Origin: CAZMFZ01 sp964565665
GTDB lineage: Bacteria > Bacteroidota > Bacteroidia > Cytophagales > UBA9547
DNA: 19,947 bases
NCBI GenBank assembly: GCA_964565665.1
Contig: CAZMFZ010000071.1
Location: 1 to 19,947 of the forward strand
Direction of reading: 5' to 3'
The notes under the pieces were generated by a model, which saw only the letters and a list, made by a program, of their open reading frames with translations, had not been told where the DNA came from and did not search any database. The translations under genes were made by a program, and so were the position numbers. Positions 8,258 through 15,612 of this stretch are shown in pieces. Every line of letters begins with the position of its first letter. The stretch's first letter is position 1.

Positions 8258-10058
8258 GAATAAAATCCCGTTTTAAAATGTAATTCTCTACCCAATCTTT
8301 TTCTACTTCATAGCCCAAATATTTTCCAAACAGTAAACCAGCCATTGGTGCAGCCCACTCAGCACCAAATCCCGAATTTTCTATTACTATAGCTATTGCA
8401 ATTTTAGGATTGTCTTTGGGAGCAAACCCTATAAATACGGAGTGATCTACTCCTTGCGGATTTTCAACCGTCCCTGTTTTTCCGCAAGCTATCTGATTTT
8501 TTGCCCTTGCTAAAAAGCCTGTTCCTGCCCTCACAACTTGCTCCATACCATCTACAACAGCATTATAGTACTCTTTGTCTACTCCTGTTTCATGCTTTAT
8601 TAGAAATTGAGGCAGAGGACTTAGTGAATCGCCAATTGATTTTATCAAATGAGGAGCATAATAATGGCCTCTGTTGGCAAATATACTAGCCAAGTTTGCC
8701 ATTTGAATGGGTGTCATCCCCAATTCGCCTTGCCCGATTCCCAACGAATATATGGTAGAAAACTGCCATCCATTTTTCCCATACACTTTATTATAATAGT
8801 TGCTAGTAACCAATATTCCTTTTTTCTCATTGGGCAAATCAATGCCTATTTTGGACCCTAGCCCAAACTTCAACACATGGTCTCGCCACAAATCATAATT
8901 AATACGTGCATCAATAAATGCGTTGGAGCTTCTGCCTGCCTGAATTATTTTCTTGAATACTGTCCAGTAATAAGGATTACATGAAAACTGAATAGACGTT
9001 CTAAAACTAGCTGAGGTGTGCTTTCCATGACACGCTATTATGTTTCTGTTGCAAGCTATCACCGTTTCGGTGTTGATTATCCGTTGTTGAAGTGCATAAA
9101 GTGCATTGATTGTTTTAAAAATAGAGCCTGGAGGATATTGAGCCATCAAAGCCCTGTTGAACAGGGGCTTCAGACTATCTCTTGATAAGGCTAAGAAATT
9201 TTTTGAAAAATCTTCGCCTGTCAATAAATTAGGATCGTATGTAGGTCCTGAAACAAAGGCCAATACTTCGCCCGTAGATGGCTCTATGGCCACTACGCTG
9301 CCAATTTTATTTTTCATCAGTTTCTCTGCATAAAGCTGTAACTCCATGTCTAGGGTCGCAACTACATCTTTGCCCGGAACGGAGGCCGTATCGTATAGGC
9401 CATTTTTAAACCTGCCTTTTTCCTCGCCTTTCACATTTACCAGCACATATTTTACCCCCCTTACTCCCCTGAGTTGCTTTTCATAAAACGACTCGATACC
9501 ACTTATGCCTATGTAGTCGCCCGAACGGTAGTTGTCTTTGCCCACCAACTCAATTTTTTCCTTACTTATTTCTCCAATGTATCCTAGGGCATTGGCCGCT
9601 ATTGATTGCGGATAATTTCGGACAGTACGTGCTTGCACATAAAATCCTGGAAAATCGACCAATAAATCTTGAATGCGAGCAAATTTAATATCCGACATTT
9701 GCTCAAAGAAAATTGAAGATTTCACTTTTGAATATTTTTGGGCGGCTTCTGATCGTTCATCAAAATTTTCAGCAGCAATACCCAGCAACTCACTCAATCT
9801 GTTTTTATCCCCATTGATTTTTACTTTTTTGGGAATCACCATCAAATCGTAAACTGCGGTGTTGGCCACAAGTAGTTTCCCATTTCTATCAGAAATAATA
9901 CCACGATATGGATACTCAATTATGCGTTGAATTACGTTGTTGTTGGCCTCATCAAGATACGATTTGTCTATTACTTGTATGTAAAACAGTTTGGCTAGAT
10001 ACAGAAAGCCTACCAAAAAAATTAAAAATTGTATAATGAGTATTCTATTCTCCTTCAA
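8214..10058 (-). CDS. mrdA: Penicillin-binding protein 2 (elongation-specific transpeptidase)
   Basis: Class B PBP that crosslinks new peptidoglycan in the lateral wall as partner of RodA. A single N-terminal membrane anchor (about 5-29) precedes the dimerisation/pedestal region (YRGIISDRNGKLLVAN, 51-66) and the transpeptidase domain. Active-site motifs are Ser312-IF-Lys315 (PPGSIFKT), Ser359-Cys-Asn361 (FSCNPYY) and Lys527-Thr-Gly529 (CGKTGT). At 614 residues it is intact. The start is TTG; the upstream in-frame codons before the TAA at 10092-10094 contain no ATG, and the anchor follows directly, as in homologues. It is first of a two-gene unit with rodA. The mreC/mreD genes often found upstream are not visible, but an assembly gap lies 177 bp away. 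Confidence 0.95.
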   Translation of the reverse strand: MKENRILIIQFLIFLVGFLYLAKLFYIQVIDKSYLDEANNNVIQRIIEYPYRGIISDRNGKLLVANTAVYDLMVIPKKVKINGDKNRLSELLGIAAENFDERSEAAQKYSKVKSSIFFEQMSDIKFARIQDLLVDFPGFYVQARTVRNYPQSIAANALGYIGEISKEKIELVGKDNYRSGDYIGISGIESFYEKQLRGVRGVKYVLVNVKGEEKGRFKNGLYDTASVPGKDVVATLDMELQLYAEKLMKNKIGSVVAIEPSTGEVLAFVSGPTYDPNLLTGEDFSKNFLALSRDSLKPLFNRALMAQYPPGSIFKTINALYALQQRIINTETVIACNRNIIACHGKHTSASFRTSIQFSCNPYYWTVFKKIIQAGRSSNAFIDARINYDLWRDHVLKFGLGSKIGIDLPNEKKGILVTSNYYNKVYGKNGWQFSTIYSLGIGQGELGMTPIQMANLASIFANRGHYYAPHLIKSIGDSLSPLPQFLIKHETGVDKEYYNAVVDGMEQVVRAGTGFLARAKNQIACGKTGTVENPQGVDHSVFIGFAPKDNPKIAIAIVIENSGFGAEWAAPMAGLLFGKYLGYEVEKDWVENYILKRDFIHDPAKPQPKSRKRS

Positions 10059-10234
10059 AGGGCTGAAAAAATGAAGCTGTAAAGTTAATGATTATGGTGT
10101 TTTCATCTATTATGAAATAGAATAAATTATGTCTGGAAGAAAATCCCTTTCATTATTCTAATTAAAAGTTGTTTTTATAATTAGAATAATCAAGTTTAGG
10201 CAAAATAAATTAAGGTGGCCGAAATATTTTTATT
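10059..10234. other. Gene-free region upstream of pbp2, up to the assembly gap
   Basis: No ORF or RNA gene is apparent. It must hold the promoter of pbp2-rodA if these are not co-transcribed with genes beyond the gap, but I found no good TAnnTTTG/TTTG pair on the minus strand. The one clear structure is the inverted repeat at 10152-10190. Confidence 0.5.
10152..10190. repeat. Perfect 13-bp AT-rich inverted repeat
   Basis: ATTATTCTAATTA (10152-10164) and TAATTAGAATAAT (10178-10190) are exact reverse complements around a 13-nt spacer. The repeat lies 94 bases upstream of the pbp2 start. It could be an operator or a weak AT-rich hairpin; nothing in the sequence decides which. Confidence 0.6.
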
Positions 10235-10244
10235 NNNNNNNNNN
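10235..10244. other. Assembly gap (10 Ns)
   Basis: A run of exactly ten N marks a join between contigs. The true length and content are unknown, so the adjacency of pbp2-rodA and the susC operon is not proven. Confidence 0.98.
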
Positions 10245-10279
10245 TCAATTTAATGAATTTTATAAATTCATTAAATTGA
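10245..10279. repeat. Perfect 16-bp palindrome at the gap edge
   Basis: TCAATTTAATGAATTT (10245-10260) and its exact reverse complement (10264-10279) are separated by only 3 nt. The left arm starts at the first base after the Ns. It may be a natural hairpin that broke the assembly, or a fold-back artefact at a contig end. Confidence 0.7.
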
Positions 10280-10569
10280 ATAATTGTATATACATTTCAT
10301 TCTCAGTACTTTTACTATACTAGCATTGAGAATAAGGTTAAGTTGTATTTTAAAAGCGGAACAAGATATAAGTACAAACTTTTATTATTGAGGATATACT
10401 TTTTGGCTTTATAAAACTTTAAATATTGTATATTTTTAAAATCACCATTAAAAATTAAGCCTATATTCCTTAAATATATACTTTATGCTTTAATCAGGTT
10501 GTTATTTTAAGCTAAAATTGAACTATTTGATGAAATTTAACAAAAACATGATATTTTTTTAACATCATA
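10280..10569. other. AT-rich region with no gene
   Basis: No ORF of note and no RNA gene are seen. A 7-bp inverted repeat (ATTCTCA at 10299-10305, TGAGAAT at 10327-10333) is present but could be chance. It leads into the susC promoter region. Confidence 0.5.
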
Positions 10570-10601
10570 TTTGGAAAGTTAAAATTTAATATCTAGTTTC
10601 G
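10570..10601 (+). promoter_or_regulatory. Candidate promoter of the susCD operon
   Basis: TTTG (10570-10573), a 20-bp spacer and TAGTTTCG (10594-10601) match the Bacteroidota housekeeping promoter (TTTG, 19-20 bp, TAnnTTTG) except for one -7 base. It is the best such pair found in the 807-bp gap. A transcript starting near 10608 would have a leader of about 258 nt. Confidence 0.5.
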
Positions 10602-10865
10602 TCTCAATCAAAGGTTAAATAAATGTTAAGCACTACGAATACATACACTTCAGCTTCATTTGCACTAGCACTATCACCGATAAGAGCTTGGAAATCTCTT
10701 TCCCTCCAAGGCCTTCAACCTATTTTTAACAATTAGACAAGCTTCAGGTATATATTCTCTAAAGGTTTCTTAAACTGAACATCTGCTTTTCTCTACATTT
10801 AGGTTTTTACCTAACCTTAAAATCAATCTTTAAAAATCATTGGCTTCGCCACACAATCATTTGCT
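10602..10865 (+). promoter_or_regulatory. Long leader of susC with small hairpins
   Basis: No ORF is evident. Two overlapping hairpins exclude each other: CTTGGA (10687-10692) with TCCAAG (10705-10710), and GGAAA (10690-10694) with TTTCC (10699-10703). A third, TTAGGT (10799-10804) with ACCTAA (10809-10814) around TTTT, lies about 50 nt before the ATG. Such a leader could allow control of the susC message after transcription begins; this is inference. Confidence 0.35.
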
Positions 10866-13800
10866 ATGGTAAAAAATTTACTATTAGTATTTGCGGTATT
10901 TCTCAGCATTGCAAATTTATATGCTCAAGAAACGCAAACTATCAATATTTCAGGTGTTGTACTAGACAAGAAAACCAATGAACCCATCATTGGCGTTACT
11001 ATTGTTGAAAAAGGCACAACCAACGGCACTGTGTCTGATGTTGACGGCAAATTCGGCCTGAAAGTATCAAGCAACAACGTGGTACTGGCGATTTCCTATA
11101 TAGGTTACGTAACTGTTGAGCAGCCATTGGGATCCCAAACCAACTTTTCTTTTTCATTGGAAGAAGAGACAAAAAATCTGGAAGAGGTAATAGTTACTGC
11201 TGTGTCTATAAAAAGAGAAAAGAGGCAACTCGGCTATGCAGCGCAAGATATCAAGGCGGACGAATTGGTTGGTTCGCAGGAAACCAACATTGTCAACGCA
11301 ATGAATGCAAAAGTCGCTGGTGTTCAGATACTTTCCTCATCTGGCTCACCTGGGGCGGCTGCCCGAATACGCATACGAGGCAACTCGTCTTTGACCCAGA
11401 ATAACGATCCTTTGTTTGTGATAGATGGTATACCGATCGACAACTCTGGAGGTGAATCTACAAGAACACTTGAGAGTTCGAACAGGGCCATAGATATTAA
11501 TCCCAATGATATTGAATCGATGTCTATTCTGAAAGGCCCTGCAGCCACGGCATTATATGGCATCAGAGCTGCAAATGGTGCAGTAATTATAACTACCAAA
11601 AAAGGAAAAGCGGGAAAAACCACCGTAAGCTTCAGCAGTAGCTGGGGTATAGACATGGTGAATAAACTTCCTGAATTGCAAACAAAATATGCAGGAGGGA
11701 ACAATGGAGACACTGTGTATTTCGATCAACGCGTAAATAGAATAAGCCCAGGAACTGGCAACTCACGCTCATGGGGGCCGAGCTACGATGAGTTGAGGTA
11801 CAATGGCGTAGGTGACAAGTGGGACGATAGGGGAAGAATGGTGCTAAGCAACGACCCAAATCTGGCTAGGGTAACGCCCTACGATAATATCAACAAATTT
11901 TTTGTGCCTGCTTTACGGAGAGACAATTATATAAGTGTGAGCGGTGGCGGTGAAAAATCTACATATTTCCTCTCGGTGGGCAATTTCAAACAAGAGGGCA
12001 TAGTGCCCAACACCAATTATGAACGTAGCTCTGTGAAGTTTACAGGAACCAACCAAGTAAACAAGCTTCTAAAGCTAACCTCATCGGCAACATACACTTA
12101 CAGCACTTCTGACAGAATGCGAAAGGGTGGAAACTGGTCTTCGCCAATTGTTTCTTTGTTTAGAAGCCCCAATGACTTCGATATTGCCAATGGAAAACGC
12201 GATCCAATCACTAATAAAGATGCCTATTTGTTTGCAGATGGCACGCAGCGGCAAAATGCGATATTCGACAACCCTTATTTTTCAGTCAATAACAATCTTG
12301 CTTCTGAAAAAATACACAGAGTAATCGGTTTTCTGCAATCTGATATCCAGCCTTTACCTTGGCTTGGCATTATGGCAAGGATCGGCACAGATTTTAATCA
12401 CTTCAACGACAGACAAAACTATTCGAAGCAATCGGCTGAGAATCATGCTGAGCAATCTTTTGTCGGGTCTATCAGAAATGGCCAAACTATTAGGGCAGAT
12501 TTGAACACCGACTTGCTTATTAGTGCTGATAAAGATATTTCTAAAGATTTTAATATTGGCCTTCGCATTGGGCACAACTACTGGCAATCGAGCTCCAATC
12601 AGCTTGAAGCTACGGGGTATGGCTACACTTTTAGCAACTATGAAGATTTGACAAACACCCAAAGCATTGAAACTTTCAATAGAGATGTAACAAGAAAAAT
12701 AATGGGTATTTACAGCGAAGCCAAGTTAGGTTTTCGGAATTATCTATTCTTGACAGGCACATTCAGAAGAGAAGAGGCATCTACATTGCCTAGAAAAAAC
12801 CAGTCTTTCACATATCCTTCGTTAAGCCTTTCCTTTGTTTTTACAGATGTGTTGAAACTCGATAATAATCAGTGGCTCAGCTTTGGAAAGCTAAGGTTGT
12901 CGGTTGCTCAGGTGGGAAACCTGCCAAATCCTTATTTAACCAATACATTCTACACCAGAAATTTGAGTGTACCCTTTCAAGGCCAAACGATGTACAGGAG
13001 CGAACTCACTCAGGGCAATCCTAATTTTAAGCCAGAGCTTAGCACCTCCTACGAAATAGGCACTGAATTGAGGTTTTTCAAAAACAGAGCTAGTATAGAC
13101 GTAACTTATTACGATACCAAAAGCGAAAATCAAATTATCCCCATACAAGTTGCCGCATCTACGGGCTATAATTTTGCCCAAAGGAATAGCGGCTTCATTA
13201 CAAATAAGGGTCTGGAGGTAGTAGTTGGAATAACGCCCATCAAACGCGACTTAGTATGGGATGTGAATTTGAATTTCTTCACTTACCAAAACAAAGTGTT
13301 TGATGTGGCTACAAACTACCAGCAAATAGGAGGTTCGGCAGGATTTACACAAGGCTATTCGGGCTATGCCAATGGCAATAATTATGGCATATTGATTGGT
13401 GCTTCTAGGTATCAAAGGTATGGCCAAGACCCCAATGACCCGGCCATTAGAAAAGACTTGCCCATCGTAGTAGATTCTGCCGGATATCCTGTAATTCAAA
13501 ACGGCACATATATTATTGGCAACCCCAATCCTGATTGGACACTGGGTTTCAGAAATGGATTTAGCTACAAGGGCTTCTCGCTTTCTGCTTTGTTAGATAT
13601 AAGAAAAGGAGGGCAAGTGTTTAACCTTACCAGATTGAATATGATGGCTATGGGAACACATAAATTAACCGAAAATAGAGATGAATTGAAACCATTCGAC
13701 AATTCGGTGAACAAAGACGGGAGCGCTAACATCACATCGATCAAACAAGACCGCACATTTTATGAAAACCTTGGTGGTGATTTTGGAAACGTGCCTGAAA

Positions 13801-14057
13801 GAGGCATAGAAGATGGTTCTTGGATAAGATTGAGAGAAGTTGCTTTCGGCTACAGCTTCAATGAAAAAAAGGTAAAGGTGCTTGGCATGCAAAACCTTTC
13901 CCTAAAATTTACGGGCAGAAACTTATTTCTTATTACCCCTTACAGTGGCATAGATCCGGAAACGAATGCTGCTGGAAACGATCCTAGTTTTGGTAGAGAT
14001 GCTTATAACTCGCCCAATACCAAGAGCTATGTAATGACATTAAGTGCCTTATTTTAA
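10866..14057 (+). CDS. SusC/RagA-family TonB-dependent outer-membrane transporter
   Basis: An outer-membrane barrel that imports a nutrient using TonB energy, together with its SusD lipoprotein lid. A signal peptide (cleavage near NLYA-QE, about residue 21) is followed by a carboxypeptidase-D-like regulatory domain (about 25-105; ISGVVLDKKTNEPIIGVTIV), a TonB-box-like EEVIVTA, and a plug domain with the SusC signatures IRIRGNSSL and DPLFVIDGIPIDN (about 165-195). The large barrel ends with a C-terminal Phe (SYVMTLSALF). The 1063-residue length is typical and the frame is intact. susD begins 8 bp later, so they form one operon. No sugar-specific enzyme lies nearby, so the substrate cannot be called; the downstream S51 protein hints at a peptide-like one. 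Confidence 0.95.
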   Translation: MVKNLLLVFAVFLSIANLYAQETQTINISGVVLDKKTNEPIIGVTIVEKGTTNGTVSDVDGKFGLKVSSNNVVLAISYIGYVTVEQPLGSQTNFSFSLEEETKNLEEVIVTAVSIKREKRQLGYAAQDIKADELVGSQETNIVNAMNAKVAGVQILSSSGSPGAAARIRIRGNSSLTQNNDPLFVIDGIPIDNSGGESTRTLESSNRAIDINPNDIESMSILKGPAATALYGIRAANGAVIITTKKGKAGKTTVSFSSSWGIDMVNKLPELQTKYAGGNNGDTVYFDQRVNRISPGTGNSRSWGPSYDELRYNGVGDKWDDRGRMVLSNDPNLARVTPYDNINKFFVPALRRDNYISVSGGGEKSTYFLSVGNFKQEGIVPNTNYERSSVKFTGTNQVNKLLKLTSSATYTYSTSDRMRKGGNWSSPIVSLFRSPNDFDIANGKRDPITNKDAYLFADGTQRQNAIFDNPYFSVNNNLASEKIHRVIGFLQSDIQPLPWLGIMARIGTDFNHFNDRQNYSKQSAENHAEQSFVGSIRNGQTIRADLNTDLLISADKDISKDFNIGLRIGHNYWQSSSNQLEATGYGYTFSNYEDLTNTQSIETFNRDVTRKIMGIYSEAKLGFRNYLFLTGTFRREEASTLPRKNQSFTYPSLSLSFVFTDVLKLDNNQWLSFGKLRLSVAQVGNLPNPYLTNTFYTRNLSVPFQGQTMYRSELTQGNPNFKPELSTSYEIGTELRFFKNRASIDVTYYDTKSENQIIPIQVAASTGYNFAQRNSGFITNKGLEVVVGITPIKRDLVWDVNLNFFTYQNKVFDVATNYQQIGGSAGFTQGYSGYANGNNYGILIGASRYQRYGQDPNDPAIRKDLPIVVDSAGYPVIQNGTYIIGNPNPDWTLGFRNGFSYKGFSLSALLDIRKGGQVFNLTRLNMMAMGTHKLTENRDELKPFDNSVNKDGSANITSIKQDRTFYENLGGDFGNVPERGIEDGSWIRLREVAFGYSFNEKKVKVLGMQNLSLKFTGRNLFLITPYSGIDPETNAAGNDPSFGRDAYNSPNTKSYVMTLSALF

Positions 14058-14065
14058 TTTATTGT

Positions 14066-15508
14066 ATGCAAAAGAGTAGCATTTGTTGTAAAATCCTTAT
14101 TTTTTTGACGGTTATAGGCGGGTTGCAATCTTGCAATTTTGGCGATGTGAACGTAAATCCCAATGCCACTACCAACGAAGTGGTGTCTCTCGATAAAAGA
14201 TTGCCTTCACTTGAGTACGATTTTGCCAGCATTGTGGGCGGTTCGGTGGCGGTGAGGGTTGGCAATATTGTGGGCTATTCATTTTACAAGCAAGGCCCAG
14301 TCGGATTCAACAAATACATATTCTCCCCTGCTGATGCTTCCAATATCAATCTTTGGGGCGATTTATATGCCCAGCCCATCAATCAGGCATTCCAAATCAT
14401 AGCCAAAGCTGATGAAGAAGGTAACAACTTTTACAAAGGCATTGCGCTTATTATCCAATCTTATAGTATTATTACCGCTTCCACTATCTGGGGCGATGTA
14501 CCGTTTGCCGAGGCTTCTCAAGCATCGCAGTTCCCATTTCCGAAATTTGACCCCCAAGAGGCCATTTATGCCAAAGTGCAGGAAAATCTTGACTTGGCCA
14601 TAGCCAATTTGAGCAATGAAACTGGAAAAGTAAAGCCATCGGTGGATGATTTGATATTCAAAGGCGATGTAAGTAAGTGGATAAAAACAGCCTATGCGCT
14701 GAAAGCCAGATACTATTTGCATTTGGTAAAAAAGGATGTTGCAAATTATGCAAAAGCCGATGTCGCTCTCGCAAATGCCTTCAAATCTAATGCTGATAAT
14801 TGCTTACTTGTATTCGAAGAGGGTGTGCCTGATGTAAACGCACCTTTGTACAACGAAAAAGTATCGGGCGATACCCAAGTAGATTCCGAATTTGGCACCT
14901 TGTTACGCACTACTTTGAAAGACCCTAGAGAAAAATTCTATACTATTGTGAAAGGCAGTATCGTAAACCCTTCTCAAATTAGGGCTTTATACGGGGCTTT
15001 CTATGGTTCCAAAGGCTCTTATTATCCTTTCATCACCTACGAAGAATGCGAATTTATGCGCACCGAAATATTGATGAAAACTTCAGGGAAAGCTGCTGCC
15101 GAACCTGCTTTTCGGGCTGCAATCCAAGCGAGCCTTGATAGAATATGTACAAAATCGATCGGAACCATACCCACTGACGATGTAGCTGTGGGCATACCTA
15201 GCAGTGTATTGGGTATATATGTAAATAAAGTTGCCAACATTGACAGTGTAGCTGAAGACAGCACAGTATGGAAAACAATATTTCAACAGAAATTCATTGC
15301 CATGTTCATGCAGGCCGAAGCTTGGAACGATTACCGCAGAACGGAGCAGTACGTAGCGGGGATAAAAGGCCTTCCAATTATAAAACCTAGAGATGGAGGT
15401 TTACTGCCACGCAAGTATTACTACCCCTCTACCGAATTGAATGCCAATCCGGCTGCTCCGCCCAATATCCCCGACCCTTACCAGCGAGTCTGGTGGGACA
15501 GCAACTAA
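14066..15508 (+). CDS. SusD/RagB-family surface lipoprotein (SusD-like_2 type)
   Basis: The substrate-binding lipoprotein that caps the SusC barrel. The N-terminus is a type II signal peptide with lipobox LQSC (20-23), so Cys23 would be lipidated. Immediately after comes NFGDVNVNPNATTNEV, a hallmark of the SusD-like_2 subgroup. Further typical segments are SYSIITASTIWGDVPFAEA, the TPR-rich helical core, and EAWNDYRRTE near the C-terminus. The 480 residues are complete. It is coupled to susC (8-bp gap). The ligand is not predictable from sequence. A small hairpin follows at 15549-15566 before the next gene. Confidence 0.93.
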   Translation: MQKSSICCKILIFLTVIGGLQSCNFGDVNVNPNATTNEVVSLDKRLPSLEYDFASIVGGSVAVRVGNIVGYSFYKQGPVGFNKYIFSPADASNINLWGDLYAQPINQAFQIIAKADEEGNNFYKGIALIIQSYSIITASTIWGDVPFAEASQASQFPFPKFDPQEAIYAKVQENLDLAIANLSNETGKVKPSVDDLIFKGDVSKWIKTAYALKARYYLHLVKKDVANYAKADVALANAFKSNADNCLLVFEEGVPDVNAPLYNEKVSGDTQVDSEFGTLLRTTLKDPREKFYTIVKGSIVNPSQIRALYGAFYGSKGSYYPFITYEECEFMRTEILMKTSGKAAAEPAFRAAIQASLDRICTKSIGTIPTDDVAVGIPSSVLGIYVNKVANIDSVAEDSTVWKTIFQQKFIAMFMQAEAWNDYRRTEQYVAGIKGLPIIKPRDGGLLPRKYYYPSTELNANPAAPPNIPDPYQRVWWDSN

Positions 15509-15548
15509 ATATTTAGCTTAGTTTATACAATTTTAAATAGAAATTCAA

Positions 15549-15566
15549 GGCTATTGTGCGATAGCC
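15549..15566 (+). other. Intercistronic hairpin after susD
   Basis: GGCTAT (15549-15554) pairs exactly with ATAGCC (15561-15566) around 6 nt. No T-run follows, so it is not a classic terminator. It may stabilise the susCD message end or lower expression downstream. Confidence 0.35.
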
Positions 15567-15612
15567 GAGTCTCAACAGTAGCACACTTTCAATTCTTTGT
15601 CAAACCTTTTAA

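Noticed and set aside
10526..10573. TTTG at 10526 and CATATTTG at 10566 as a susC promoter
   Set aside because: The spacing is 36 bp, far from the usual 19-20; the pair at 10570-10601 fits better.
10059..10865. Hidden small gene in the long intergenic region
   Set aside because: Frames here are short, interrupted and AT-biased, with no recognisable product.
12127..12324. 65-codon plus-strand frame within susC
   Set aside because: It lies in another frame inside an intact SusC gene with strong family motifs.
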